This document shows positions 43,901-58,900 of a stretch of DNA of 64,000 bases, one piece after another. Position numbers and translations under genes: made by a program. The notes under the pieces are model-generated. The model did not search any database. It saw nothing but the letters and a program-made list of their open reading frames with translations, and was not told the origin of the DNA. Source of the stretch: Lewinella sp. 4G2 (GTDB taxonomy: Bacteria > Bacteroidota > Bacteroidia > Chitinophagales > Saprospiraceae); contig NZ_LVWJ02000014.1 of NCBI RefSeq assembly GCF_001625015.1, forward strand, positions 248,001 through 312,000, in the 5' to 3' direction. The stretch's first letter is position 1. Each line of letters starts with the position of its first letter.

Positions 43901-46900
43901 ACCCAGCGGCAGGGCATCGGATAGCTCCGGCGCGCCGTTGGTCAGTTCAACCGGGTAGGCACCGAACGGAGCCTGCGTGAGATCACCCTCGGGGTAGATG
44001 GCTACCATCAGCTGAACGGCACTGCCGTCACAGGCGTCGAGCGCAGCTACGCCCGGTCCGTCGAGGCGGACGAAGGCAGCACACTCTCCCCCCACGTTGG
44101 TGCGGTAGGTCAGTTCATCGTCGAGGTTACCCTCGCCGTCGATGGTCATGCTCGGGCCGGAGAAGTCCGGTCCGGTCGTATCGCCCACTTTGACGAACTG
44201 GCTGAAGGTGCGTACGTCCGTCGGGTTACACCAGTCAACGACCGTGTAGGTGCGCTGGAACTTGACCGTGTTGGGGCAAGTCTGGATGGGGTTGGGCGAG
44301 TTCTCGTACGTCACGGCGATCATCGAACACATCGCATCGGCCGAGCCGAGGGAGAAGGTCCGCTCACCGAGCGTGAGTACGGGGTAGTCGTCCTCTTCGG
44401 GGACGAACTCCAGCGGGGAATCCATATTGCCACAGGCTTCGATCTCGACGACGGGCTCGATGCTCATCGCATCGAGGCTATCGAGCGTCGGGCGGTCGAA
44501 GGCGATCGTGAAGCTGGTCACGAGTTCGTCGTCGCCAGTCTGCTCGTCGGCGTTGAGCGGAGCGCAGCCGTCGGCTTCGTTGGCGCGGAAGAAGCGCTCG
44601 ATGACCGTCTGGCCACAGCCGTCGGCGGGGTGGGTGACGATATCGGAGACACACACTTCGATCTCGGAAGCACAGTTGTCGGTGAAGACCGGGATCATGG
44701 CCACGTCGGCGTCGGTGTTGTCAAACGGCGCGGGGCTGAGTACCGCCAGCAGTTGTGGGTCGATACTACCGTCGATGATCTGTCCGGCAGCGTCGACGCG
44801 GAAGCATTTGCTTACGTCCGGTCCGAGTTCGTTCACGTTGTTGGCATCTACGTCAGCGCACAGGAGACCTTCGGTGATGTTGTCGGGCGTCTCAACGAGT
44901 ACCGGAGGCGTTTTGTCCTCGGCGGTCAACGTGCCCCAACAGCCGTCGAACGGACTGACGTTTGAGCCGTCAGCCAGCATGACTTTGTAGTCAAAGGTTC
45001 CGCAGCCATCAATGACAGCACCATTAGTGGTGTCGGAGTCCATTACGACGATGACGAAGTCTTCGTCTTCTGCCGTTCCAAAGTCTCCACGGAGTACCAT
45101 ACTTGGTACAACGGTGGCGGAACAGTCATCGTCCAGCGTCACGTTGATTCGGCTGATACAGGCGAGATCACTCGGCGCGAAGAACTCGGGCAGGGTGAAT
45201 ACGAGTACCGTAGTGTTGCCGCTAGCGTCTGTTGCCGTAGCAATGACGTCTACCGTACCGGGGCCACCGGCACCGGGCTCAACTACTTCGAGATCAACCG
45301 TCGGCGTGCCACAATTGTCGCTGGCTACCTGCTCTACCTCGATGTTGAGGCTGGCCGTGTTGCCAAAGCCAAGATCAATCTGATCGGCGGTAAGGGTGAA
45401 TACCGGATTGAAGGTATCCTGTACGATCACCAGTACGGAGTCAACCACCGTATTGAACGAAAGGTCAGTTGCCTCCAGGTAAACCAGCGTACCACCACTT
45501 TCGAGGTCTTGGCAGCTGAAGTCTATGTCAACCATCATCAGGGCACTGGTCGTGAAGCCAGAGCCGTCGAAAGATTGGCTCGTAATTGTACCCGTCGTCA
45601 GTCCGTCAGGATTGTTTTCGAGCAGTTCTACTTCTACTGGTCCACAATTATCGGAGGTCGTGTAGTCGATATCTTCCAGCATCAGGGTGGCCATGCCATT
45701 CTCATCCAGGAATAGGAAGGAAGTATCCTCCGCGATCAGGATGGGCGGTGTGCTGTCGATCTGCGTAACGGTACGCGTACACGTAACCACCTGGCCACAG
45801 CTATCCGTAACCGTATAGTCGATCATGTAGATACCAAGTGGATCGCCAGCAGTGAATACCGGGTCGGCGATGTCAATGGAGACAACGCCACACTCAGACT
45901 CAACTTGTAGGTCTTCGGGGTTGATCGGCACCAGTGATTCGCTACAGAGAACCGTAGTATCAGCGGGGCAGGTCAGGACTGGCGGAGCACCGACATCGCC
46001 GATGGTAACCGTACCGAGTTCTACCGTTTGGCCAGGAATTGAACTATCCGTTACGATGGTATTAGTGTAATCACCCGGAGCGAGATCCGTGAGGAGTAGG
46101 TTACCATCTGTGTCGGCAACGACATCCGCCACTATACTGTCCACACCCTCGGGGGTGGTGAACGATACGGTGTAGGGGCCTACACCGTTCATGGTAGCGA
46201 TGGTGATCGTACCATCGTTCGCGTCCGCCATAGTTACATCCGTAGACGTGACGGTCGCCGTAAAGGGTGAGGTAGGCTCGCCGATGGTCTGGTCAGCTAC
46301 TGGTACTGCCTGCTGTGGGTCGCTGCTATCCGTTACCGAGATTTCGGTGTAGATACCCGGAGCAAGATCCGTCAGGATGATGTTACCATCAGCATCAGGC
46401 GTCAGCATATCGAGTGCAATAATGATTCCGTCCGGGTCGGTGTAACCAACCGTGAAAGGACCAGTGCCATTCATGATCGCCAACGTAATGGTACCATCGT
46501 TGGCCCCGTTAGCCGTTACGTCGGTACTCGTTGCCTCGGCTGCCAGCGTGTTATCAGGGCAGCTAGCCAACGTCGGGATTGGGTCACAAGGATCGTTATC
46601 GTTGGGGTCAACGTCAGCAAACGTTCCGTCACCGTCCTGGTCACAAGCACCATTGGTTGGGTCTGGATCACAGGGGTTCATCTCATCGGATGTTCCGTTC
46701 GGTACGGCGGGCGTACCCGGATCATCGACACCGGTAGTTTCCTCACAATCGCTGAGGCCATCCATATCAGTATCGAGCGTATTCGGGCAACCGAATCCAA
46801 CGTTTGCGATGACGGTAGCGTCAGCACAGACAGCCGTCAGCAGGTTACAGACCTGGTAACCGATCTCTACTTCCGTGTCGAACTCATCGTCGGCCGCAAC

Positions 46901-49900
46901 GTAAGTCAGCGTACCCGCGAGGGAGTCGAAGGTGATCTCACCGTTGGCGGTGCCTCCGGTGAAGAACAGTGAGATGTCCGGACCAGCGAGGTAATCATCG
47001 TTAGCGACAATGTCAATTACCGCCGGCTGGCCAGTCAGCACGTCCGTAGTATCGTTTTCAGCGACAGCTTCGGTTACGTTGGGGTCGGTGGAGTTCGGGT
47101 TACCGTCTCCATCACAATCACCCGTTGGTACGGCGAGTGGGTCGGGGTCACAGGCGTCATCCTCCAGCGTAATGCCATTTGGAACCGCCAGGGTAGAGGG
47201 ATCATCGACACCAGTCGTTTCCTCACAATCGGTCAGTCCATCTCCATCCGTATCGACTGGACTTGGGCAGTTGGCTACGGTGATGTTGACGATGGCAACT
47301 GCACAGGCATTCGTCGGTACGAAACACACTTCGTAGTTCAACTCTACCGTAGTACCGGCCTCATCCGCAGTCGGCGTGTACTCAAGCGTACCGGCAACGG
47401 GATCGAAGGCTACCATTCCCATGGCGGTGCTGCCTTCGGAAGTATTCAACGAGAGGTCGCTGCTCGGCAGGAAGTCATCGTTATCGACGATCGCAAATAC
47501 GATCGGGTTACCGGCGGATCCCGAAATCGTATCGTTGGCCGCTACGGGCTTATCTGGGTTCGGGTCGGTAGCCGTTGGGTTTCCGTCTTCGTCACAATCG
47601 TCGTCCGGAGCACCCTGGTTCAGATCCGGCGTACAGGCTTGATCATCTGCAGGGTCAAAGAGTTCATCGGTAGGATCTACATCGGGGAAGAAGCCATCAC
47701 CGTCATCATCCGTACAACCTGAAGCATTTACCATGGCACCCGCCAGTGAGTTCGGACAAAGGTCATCTTCGTCCGCAACACCATCACCGTCACCGTCACA
47801 GGCTGCGGAAGTTGGATCGGGGTTACAGGGGTCTAAGTCATCTGGATCACCCTGTGGGTCACCCATTGGGTAGTTGGCGAAGAAACCGTCGCCATCCTCA
47901 TCAATTGGCGTACAATTCGCAGAAGCGGGGACAGGAATACAAGCCTCCATGTCATTGGGGTCAAAGACGGGGCTCGTGGTGGCGATGTCGGGGAAGTAAC
48001 CGTCCATGTCCTCATCCGTACAGCCAGCAGCATTTACTGATGCACCGGGTACGGAGTTGGGGCAGCTATCGTCTACGTCAGCAATACCATCCTGATCGGA
48101 GTCACAAGCTGCGCTGGTCGCATCGGGAATACAACCGTTGGCGTCATCCGGATCGTAGGTAGCCATGGTAGGCGCGACACCGGGGAAGAAGCCGTCACTA
48201 TCGGCATCAGAACAGCCGTTAGCATCTACTTGGTTTCCAGCAGGGGTAAAGGGACACTGATCGATCGCATCGGCAACGCCGTCCATATCCGTATCACAGT
48301 TACCTACCGATGGGTCGGGGTTACAGGGATCGGCATCGTCCGGATCGCTCAGGGGATCGGTAGCCGGGTAGTTCGCGAAGTATCCATCACCATCGTCATC
48401 CACTCCAATACAGAGTACGGTTACTTCAGGTACACAGGGGTTATCGTCTTCTGGATCGAACTCAGGGGTACCAACTAGGGCATCCGGGAAGAAGCCGTCG
48501 CTATCAGCATCCGTACAACCAGCCGCATTCACGATTGCTCCGGGGGCGGAGTTCGGACAGCTATCGAGGCCATCAGCTACACCGTCACCATCCGAATCAC
48601 AAGCGGCGGCCCTTGGGTCAGGATCGCAGGGGTCCATTTCGTTACTAGCAAGTTCAACCGTTTCCTCAAGGTCACAGAATCCGTCGCCGTCCGTATCGGT
48701 ACCGTCGGGTACACAGATATTGTCGTCTTCGGGGTCGTAGTTGGCCATGGCTGGGTCGGCATCGGGGAAGAAGCCGTCCATATCATCATCCGTACAACCG
48801 GAAGCGTTCACCGTAGCACCAACCGCGGAGAACGGACAGGCATCATCGGCATCAGCTACACCGTCACCGTCCGTATCACAGGCTGCGCTGCTATTATCGG
48901 GGTTACAACCATCCATATCGTCGGGGTCGTAAGTCGGATCGTCAGTAGGTACGTTAGCGAAGAAGCCATCACCGTCGAGGTCAATTGGCGTACAGGCTGC
49001 GGAGGCCGGATTTGGCACACAACCGTTGTTGTCCTCGGGGTCGAAAGTGGCTGGTGGTCCGTCGGGGAAGAATCCATCACCATCGGCATCGATACAACCG
49101 GTCAGTGGGTCGAAGCCCATGGCGAGTGCGGCACCTGCTGGTGAATTCGGGCAGAGGTCATTGCCATCGGCAACGCCGTCACCATCCGAATCACAGAGGG
49201 CAATGGTGTTATCTGGGATACAAACCATGGCGTCATCGGGGTCAAACGCTGGGCCCATTGGCGCATCGGGGAAGAAGCCGTCACCGTCGAAGTCCGTACA
49301 ACCGTTAACATTAACGGTGGCACCAGCTACGGAAGTAGGACAGAGGTCCTCACCGTCCGGAACACCGTCACCATCCGTATCACAGGCGGCTACGGTATCA
49401 TCGGGGATACAAGGCATTGCGTCATCGGGGTCGTAGTCGGCTGCCGTATCGTCGTCGAGTGGGAAGAAACCATCAGCATCTTCATCGGGGCAGCCATCTG
49501 CGTTGACCATCAGACCGGCCATTGTACCGCTACACAGGTCATTGCCGTCGGCAACACCGTCACCGTCCGTATCACAAAGAGCAACCGTATTGTCGGGGAT
49601 ACACACCATGGTGTCGTCCGGGTCGAACAGTGGGTCGTCCATTGGGTAGTTGGCGAAATATCCATCACCATCCGCATCTACTGGTACACATAGTAGTTCC
49701 GAAGGCTCAGGGATACAAGCTTCCTGATCATCGGGGTCAAAAGCGGCGAGGCTTGGATCAAGATCGGGGAAGTAACCGTCACCGTCTTCGTCCGTACAAC
49801 CCGCAGCATTTACTACCGCGCCGGCTGCACTAGTCGGACAAGAATCCATCGCATCCGGGACGCCATCACCATCCGTATCACAAACCGCAACTGAGGCATC

Positions 49901-52900
49901 CGGTACACAGGGCATCATATCATCCGGATCATACTGCGCTGACGCAGGTGCAATGTCGGGGAAGAAACCATCCATGTCTTCATCCGTACAACCCGTAGCG
50001 TTTACGGTCGCGCCTGCCAACGTGAATGGACACACGTCGTCACCGTCGGATACACCGTCACCATCCGTATCACAGGCGGCTACGGTATCATCGGGGATAC
50101 AGGGCATATCATCCTCAGGGTCGTAGAGCGGATCGGTGGTGGGGTAATTAGCGAAGTAGCCGTCACCATCGTCATCAACGGGTACACAAGTACCGGCCGA
50201 TGGATCTGGAATACAAGCTTCCATATCGTCGGGATCGAAAGTAGCGGAGGCCATGTCGGCATCGGGGAAGAAACCGTCCATGTCTTCATCCGTACAACCC
50301 GTAGCGTTTACCGTAGCTCCCGGTAGAGAGTTGGGGCATTCGTCCAGGTCGTCAATGATACCGTCGCCGTCCGTATCGACGCCCGCTTCACGGAAGTCCA
50401 CTTCGGGTGTTCCTGGGAGGGCATCGTTGGAGAGATCAGCGAAGGTCTGGGTCGTGGGGAAGCCGTCGTCGAGGCCATCCATGTTGGCGTCCATACCGGT
50501 TGGGGTACCGAGGCCATTTTCGTCAATATCATCGATGCCGTCTCCGTCGGTGTCCGTGTCGACGTAGTCCGGAGTATCCGGATCATCAGCCTCATCCGTA
50601 TCTACCGGATCGAGACCAGGAGCACCACCCCATTCGGGGGCGCCGGAGTCGAATGCATTATCAATACCGTCCATATCATCATCAGCGCCTACGGCTACGA
50701 TGAGTGGTGCGGCATCGGTGAGTTGTGCTTCGAGGTTGTCCAAGATTCCATCATCATCGCTATCGATGTCGATGTAGTTGGGGAATTCATCGTCATCGCT
50801 GTTAGGCAATGTAGCGGGCGTACCCGTGCCCGCCGTAGCGGCCAGATCGTCGATGGGGTCAACGATGTCCGCGAGACCATCAAGGTCGCTATCCGGTACG
50901 GAGTTGCCCGTACCCGAGTCAACGAGACCGTTGCCATCGCCATCGTCTACACCAGCTTCAATAACGTCGAAGATGCCGTCATCATCACTATCCAGGTCGA
51001 GGTAGTTGGGGTTAGCATCGTCGTCGGAGTTCGGAATCTCAAGTGGAGTACCACTATCGGCAGAGAAATCGGTATTGTCGATGGGGTCAACGCTGTCGGC
51101 CAGACCGTCTGAATCGGAATCATTTTCGATACCGGGGCCCTGTACACCATCGCCGTTCTCATCCGTACCGCCACCTTCGATGGCATCAGTGATACCGTCG
51201 TTATCGGAGTCGAGGTCAAGGTAATCGGGGATATCGTCGCCGTCGGTGTCAATTGGAGTGAGTACTACGGGAGCACCTCCATCGAGAGGAGCGCCTTCAG
51301 TGACACCAGGGTTGGCGGGGTCTACTGCAGTTGGCGTACCCACTACGGTCGTTCCGGGAATACCGTCGCCGTCGGGGTCATCACCACCGGCTTCCGTTAC
51401 GTCGGGGATGCCGTCACCGTCGGAATCGAGGTCACGCGTGTCGGGGCTACCGTCACCGTCGGTATCCACGTTGGAGCCCGTTGGGTCTTCGACCAGGTCA
51501 GGGATACCGTCATTGTCATCATCGGTATCGACAGCATCGGCGATGCCATCGTTGTCGTTGTCACCGGAGTCACGCCAGTCGCGTTCGCCGCCGGGCGTAC
51601 CGGGCTGGTCGAATGGGGTCTGACCGTTGGTGGCGTTGTTGTTAGATTGAGTTCCCGCGCCGAATCCACCTGCTTCCAGGTCGAAGATATCGGCAAGTCC
51701 ATCACCGTCAGCATCGTCGAAGCCGCCGCTAATGTCAAGAAGACCATCAGCCGTCACGGGTTCCGTAGCGCCGTTGGGCACGTGGTTCTCTTCGATATCG
51801 AAGGGATCAACGCCCGTACCATCCTCGGTGTCGGAGTTGCTATCCGCGTAGTCGGGGGCGCTACCACCATCGGAGTTGGTGTAGCCAATTGCCGTACCAC
51901 CTACAGAAACGTCGTACTGGTCATCGAGACCGTTACCGTTAGCATCCGAACCAAGGGGTGGGAGGTAGCCGAAGGTAGGCTGACCCTCAATGTTATCTAC
52001 GATACCATCGTTATCGATGTCAATATCCAGGTGGTTGAGGATACCGTCCATATCGCGATCCTGGAGGAAGCCGAAGCTACCCAGCACGTTACCGGCGAAG
52101 TCGGGATCATTGGTATCGGCGATACCGTCCATGTCTTCATCCGGCGCGATGCCGATACCTACCAGACCATCGTTGTCACCGTCGACGACTTCGAAGTTGC
52201 CCTCAAAAGTGTCGGGGAGGCCGTCGGCGTCGGAGTCAAGGTCTAAGTGGTTAGGGACGCCATCCAGGTCGGTATCAACCGGGGTGCCGTAGGTAATGGC
52301 GAGCGAGCCATCGGGGTTAACGGCGAGGGAAGTGCCGTCGCCATTAGCGAGGGTGCCGCTGTTGGTTTGGTCACCGAAGGCGGAACCAGTGTAGGCTTCC
52401 GCGGCATCAGTAATACCATCGTTGTCGCTATCGCCGTCTTCGGAGTCAGGGATTCCGTCACCATCGGTGTCGAGGTTTCCGTCACCTTCATCCGCATCGA
52501 GGATGCCGTCATTGTCGTCATCGACGTCCATATCGTTTAGCACCATGTCGCCATCCGCGTCACAGACCGTGAAGTCAACAACTACGGTATCAGCTGCCGT
52601 GGGGCAATTGACGCCGAAGACTGACCATACCAGTTCGTAAGAGCCGGCAACCGTAGCCGTAGCTTCCGCGGCGGGGTCTTCAACATTCGAGAAGGATACT
52701 GCACCGGGGCCACTAGCCTGGGACCAAATACCGGAGCTGACTGCGCCAGTAGCGCCCAGCGTAGTTACCAGTCCACATACTTCGTCGTCCTCAGTTTGGT
52801 CGGTGCCTGCATCCGCAATCGGCTCCTCTTCAAAGGTGATGGATACCGTGCTCGTGGCGGGGGTACAGGTGCCTTCCGTGACGGTCCAGGTGTACTCGTA

Positions 52901-55900
52901 GGTACCCTCTTCGGAGGCGATTACGTTGGTAGTATTAGAGGTATTGTCGCCGAAAGTAGAAGTACCCGGGCCGGCGGTTTGGGACCAAACGCCCGAGCCG
53001 ACCATGACTGTGGCGGCTTCCAGATCGGCTTCGAGGCCACAAACGGATTGGTCCACTCCAGCGTCACTCGTGACTGCAGCGGGGTCCATAAGTTCAATAC
53101 CGGCTGCCGTTGCCTCACAGCCGTCACCGTCGGTGATAACTACGTCGTAGGTACCGGCGGCGAGGTCCATAATGGTAGCGCCCGTGCCGGAGCCGGTGGC
53201 CGTTCCGGTGTAGGTGTAGCTGGCTACGGTGCCAGAGCTAGCCGTCAGGGCGATAGAGCCGGTAGCTTCACCGTTACAGGCTGGGTCCGTAGGCGTGGCG
53301 GTGGCCGTGATGGCTGGCGTTGCCGGAACGATGACCGCTACGGTTGCCGTACATCCTGCTTCGTCCGTCACTTCAATGGAGTACGATCCCGCAGCAAGGT
53401 CCGGGATGCTTGTTCCTGACCCGGCACCTGCGGCAGCGCCCGTGTAAGTATAACTGATCATGCCAGTTTCGTCGGCGGGGGTGATTTCAATGCTACCGTC
53501 CGTGCCACCGTTACAGGTTGGAGGAGTAGCGACACCAGCGGCGCTCAGGTTACAGCTGGGGTCAGCGATGGTGATCATGGCCGTTTCTTCACAACCGTTA
53601 GCGTCGGTGACGGTAACGTTGTAGGAGCCGGCGGCAAGACCAGTTTCGGAGATCGTGGTTACGCCGGTACCCGAATTGGTGCCGTCGTCGTAATCGTAGG
53701 GGCTGGTACCACCCGCAATGCTGATGGAGTAGCTACCGTCCGTCGCACCAACCGCTGATGCGTCAGTGCTAGTCGGGGTAAGAACGAGCGCGTCCGCTTC
53801 AGTTAAGGTAGTCGTTGTCGTAGCGGTACAGCCGTCCTGATCAGTGGTAGTGATCTCGAACGTGCCAGCGCCAACACCAGTGATGGTAGAGCCGGTGCCG
53901 TTGACCGCCGCGCCACCATCCTGTGTGAAGGAGTAGCTAGCAATCGTACCCGAAGACAGGCTAAGCGCGATGCTACCGGTTGTTTCCCCATTACAGGCGG
54001 GGTCGACATTCTCGGTAGAGAGGGTTACTGCGGTTGGTGCCGAAACGGTAGCGGAAGTTGATGCCGTACAGCCATTGGCTCCGGTCACCTCGATGGAGTA
54101 GGTGCCCGCAGCGAGATCCGCAATGGAGGTACCCGTACCACTGCCCGTTGCTGCACCACTGTAGGTGTAGCTAATTGGAGCGGTCAGGTTTTCTACCGTC
54201 AGGCTGGCGGCCCCTAGGTCATCCGCACACACTGGGTCGGAGACGATGGCTACGACCGTAGCGGGGGCGGGGTCCAGAATAGTGAAGCTGGCCATGCCGG
54301 TACAACCATTTGCGTCCGTAACCGTGACCGTGCCCGAACCTGCGGACTGGTTGGCAACGGTAAAGTTGGCGGGTTGGTTAGCGCCCGTGGCCGTACCATC
54401 ATCGTAGGAGAATGGGCCGGTGCCGCCGGTTACGGTAACGGTGTAGCTTCCGTTCATGCCGCCGGCACAGTCCGGAGAACTGCCGATGGCGGTGAGCGTA
54501 AGTCCTTCGTTGACCACTACATCCGTGGTAGCGGTAGCGGTACAATTGTCTGTATCCGTAACCGTTACGGTGTAGGTGCCGGACATAGCGACCATTGTTG
54601 CAGTAAGCGTTGGATTTTGATCCGTGCTGGTGTAGCCGCCGGGGCCAGACCAGGCGTAGGAAGTACCTCCGGATGCCATGAGGGCGATATCCTCACCTTC
54701 ACAGGCGGGGCCATTATTGGATGCCGTAGCAATTACTGCGGCGTGGACGATGATGTCCTCCATATCAGCACAGCCACCAGCGGTGTAAGTAATGGTTTCG
54801 GTAATGTCCGCCCCGGTGGTGTTGATACCCAAAGTGAGTTCACCGGTACTGGGGTTGATTGAGGAACCGATGGTGGAGGCGATGGTCCACACACCGCCCG
54901 TGGGCGTGCCGGTAGCGGTGAGCACTTCTTCGCTACAGCCGTCGAGGCCTACGCTGGTGATGTCGGTGGGGCAGCCACAGACGTCAAAAGCAGTATCGTC
55001 CAGGTAATCGGCGTTCGGTGCGTAGTTAATTATGCCGCTTTCGGGGGAGGTTTCGAGCGCGTCCAGGAGACCATTATCACCGACTGGGCCGGTCACACGG
55101 CCATCGCCGTCGACGGGTTGGCCATGTTGTGCTTCTTCGGCATCCGAACACCCGTCGCCGTCTGAATCAAGGTCGACCTGGTCAGCGAGGCCGTCCATAT
55201 CCGTATCGGGACAAGCGAATACCTGTACTTCAGCCATATTTAGGAAGCCATCATCGATGGCATCTCTGCCGGTTCCGGCGGAGAGCTGAATTTGTACGTA
55301 CCGCCCAGCAGTCCCTTCGGGGAGATCAATGGGGATTTGGGATACACCATCCGCATTACCAATCTGGAATTGGAAGGAAGCCGAGGCTTGACCGATTACT
55401 AGACTGTTGCCATTAGCTGCATTAAACGGCACATCACTTACAAAGACAAATGCATTGGATAGGCGTGCCTTACAACAAGTAACACGATTGAAAATTACAA
55501 TCTGGTTAAGCTTGGAAGTAGCGCCTAAGTCTACTTGCCACCATTCGTGTGGGAAAGGATTACTGGTGTGTTGGAAGTTGAAAGCATTATCGGTGATGCC
55601 ATCAATCGCTAGATCAGCGGTATAGATTGAGTTTAGATCGGAACTCTGCGTGGCGGTGCCAGCCGTAGCGATATTCACCAGGCCGGAACACTCCACACTA
55701 TTCGGAATACCATCATTGTCTAAATCCTCATCACAGATGTCATCGACGCCGTCCATGTCGGTGTCTACGGATGCTCCGGTGGTTTCATCCACGGTGCCGT
55801 CACCATCATCATCGATTCCGTTACAGGAGATCTCAACACAGTCACCATTTACGGTGAAGTTCTGCATGAGGGTGTAGTTAATGACACCGGAATCGTCTGA

Positions 55901-58900
55901 TGTTTCCAGGCTATTTACTAAGCCGTTGGTCCCCACGTCGCCGGCGACCATGGTTTCAGAAGACAAAGAGACTCCACCGTGGCCTGCTTCAAAGGCGTCG
56001 GAACAGCCATCATCATCGGAGTCCAATTCGAGGAAGTCAGCAATATCATCCATATCGGAGTCCTGCGATTCGCAAGCTGTAGCGAAAATGATGTCGTCAA
56101 TAAATAGGACGGGGAAGTTGGTAGGCGCAACTAGTGAAACGGTAGTTGAGGTGCTGGTGGCGGTAAAGGTATTTTCCGTTCTCAACCAGGTATTGTCCGT
56201 TCCGAAGCCAATATTATTGGCCTGCTCCTGTACGCCGTCGAGGAAAAGATTTACATCCGCGCTACTACGGGAGTTCTTCCAGATCCAGAAGGAGACTTTG
56301 TACTCTTCGCCGACAACCAGGCCGTCTACGTCGAAGGAGTAGAGCGTAAAGGGCCGGCCGGCGCTTCCTACGCGGAACTCGGCATAACCAGAACCGGGTA
56401 GCTCAGCCGCACCGGGAGCTGGCAGAGTGGATGTAGGCTCCATCAGTAACGTACCGTCTACCGCACTGGGGTCATTAAAGTCTTCGGTGAAGATCATTCC
56501 ACGCAGGTCGGCGCAGGCACCTTCGTCAGCGTTAGTAATGCCGTCACCGTCAATATCAATGTCCACGTAGTTCAGAATACCATCCATGTCGTTGTCTCCA
56601 CACTGGAAGGCGGAGCCGGTAGTGGTGATGTCAACGTCAATGGTCTGGGTACAGGTAGTACTTGACGCATCCGTAATCACGATCGTGTGGCTACCGACGG
56701 CAAGGTCATTTACTTGCAGGGGAGATGTTGCGGGGCCCTGATCGACTCCATCGACGCTGAAGGTGTAGGGAGGATTGAGCGAGCTGAATGAAAGGGATAC
56801 GCTACCTGTCCCATCACTACAGATCGGGTTGATGATGGTGGTGTCGGTTACAGTGAACATACACACGCCTCCGCAGTCGGCCAGCTCGACGTCCACGCTA
56901 CTCATTACGCTGCAGGTTGCGTTGGCAGCAACAACTGTGTAAGTGTAGGTGCCGGGAGCCGTGGGAAGTGCGCCTCCGGTTACGGTTGGGTTTTGCTCGG
57001 TGGAGGTAAAGCCGTTCGGCCCTGACCACATCCATGATGTGGCGGCACCACCCGATTCGGTGAGTTCAAGTGGATCTCCTACGCAGAGTGGCTCTGCCGC
57101 GGATACCGAAAATGTGGCATAAATAAAGGGATTGCTGGAAAAGTTATCAGCGTCCCCTTCACCCCAAGCTGCTACCTCATTGCCGTCCGGATCTAACAAC
57201 TGAAAGGTTGTTTCTCCGGGGTAACTGTCATTTCCGAAATCATAGACTACGTTGTAGTCTCCCGCAGCGAGGTTGGCGACAAACGAGAGGATCTCTCCCG
57301 CGCCGGCAGAGGCATCCACGCGGTAGCTGCCTACGACCATTCCAGCGGTAGTTTCTATTCTTACTTCACCGGTGGTTCCCCAACCGTCACCATAGGTATC
57401 ACTTATATTAACGGTATAGGCATTTCCGCTACCGACTACACCAGCAATTACCGGGATGACAACCGGGGTAGCTTCAGCCATGCCTGGGTTTGCGGTACAG
57501 CCCCCTACAACGGCCTGCCATGTTCCGGGCGATGAAACATCGATGGGGTTTCCGGTAACCATTTCTCCATTTGGCCCCGTCCAATCCACTTCGGTGCCCG
57601 CAAAATTTGTTACGGTCAGCGTAGAATTGCAATCGGCGTCTACTACGTCGATCACCGGAGTCTGCACGATGGGAGCAAGCTGTTGCGTATTGACGAAGCG
57701 ACGGCAGTTGAGGTTGAGACCTGGGACTACAATTTCGACGCTCACAATATTGAGTGAATTAGTACTTCCAGGCGCGCCCGTAGCGTTGTTGTTGATCGCC
57801 CCCGGGAAGAATACTTCCTTTTCGGTCTGGGTGCCATCGAGCGTGACGTCGACGATCTGATTAAGTAAGCTGTTGACGCCAAAGAAATCATAGTCCAGTC
57901 GGTAGGTTCCGGCAGGATAGGGTTCTCCGTTGGTTTGAGCAAATCCGATATTCGCGGTGATACCACCGTCGCCGAGACATACGGGTGCTGGTTCGATCTT
58001 AGTTATATCCCATTCTTTACAGTCACCCTGTACGCCGATGGCATCCACGTAGAAGTACTCGTTGGCATCCGCCGTGGAGGTGAACCGCAGCTGGATGGTG
58101 GAAGTATTGTAGCTAGCCGGAATCTCCAGTTCGTTGTTCCAGTAACCGTAGCGCTGAAAGCCACCACCGGGGAATACTCTTTGAGGCCTAAGTGCGCCAC
58201 CGAGATTATCGGTGCCCGTAGTTGCATTTTCCACCACGAACGTACCATCAAGCACGTTGTAGGAAAGGCGACCATTACCCTGAATACCGTCAATCGGCCA
58301 CTGGCTGTTGGTTCCAATGCCGGGAAGCACCAGTCCACCAGCGCTTGCACCGTTGATGATCACCTCGACTTCCAGTTCATCGTCGCTATCCGGGCCGTTG
58401 TGAACGCCACCAATCAGATCACCGGTAGCGCCCGCGTCGAAGCGCACCTTTAGGTTGGTGAAGTATTGTAGGCCTCCCACCTCATCCATGGTTAGCGTAG
58501 AGTTCTGCAGGCTAACGCCGGCAAAAGATCGATTAGCGGGGGAGCGCTGACCCCAAAACAGACCTTCTTCGAGAGCGGACTGATCGTAAAACCCTAATCC
58601 CTCATTAATGACTTGAGGTGCCGGAGGGGTGTTTTCACCAAAAATAATACCCGTGGGAATCACCCCGGTCACAACGCCCGTATTCGCTCCAGTGGCAATG
58701 TTGCCGGAGAAAGGCCATTCTGTGGAGCCCGACCAGACACCTCCTTCAAAGTCGTTGAACCAGACGTAGAACTGGGCGAAGTTGTTATCCCTGTCGGTGT
58801 CGTTCGTACCGGGCACTCGCTGTGCGGAGACGACCGTGGAAAGCAACAGCAGCGAAACTGCCAAACAAGTTTTAAAAAGTGTTAGAACGCGTGAATTGGG

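Noticed and set aside
47650-50340. Regular repeats that look like a CRISPR array or satellite at DNA level
   Set aside because: They encode tandem TSP3 protein units in one continuous frame with codon-level variation; there are no identical repeats with unique spacers.
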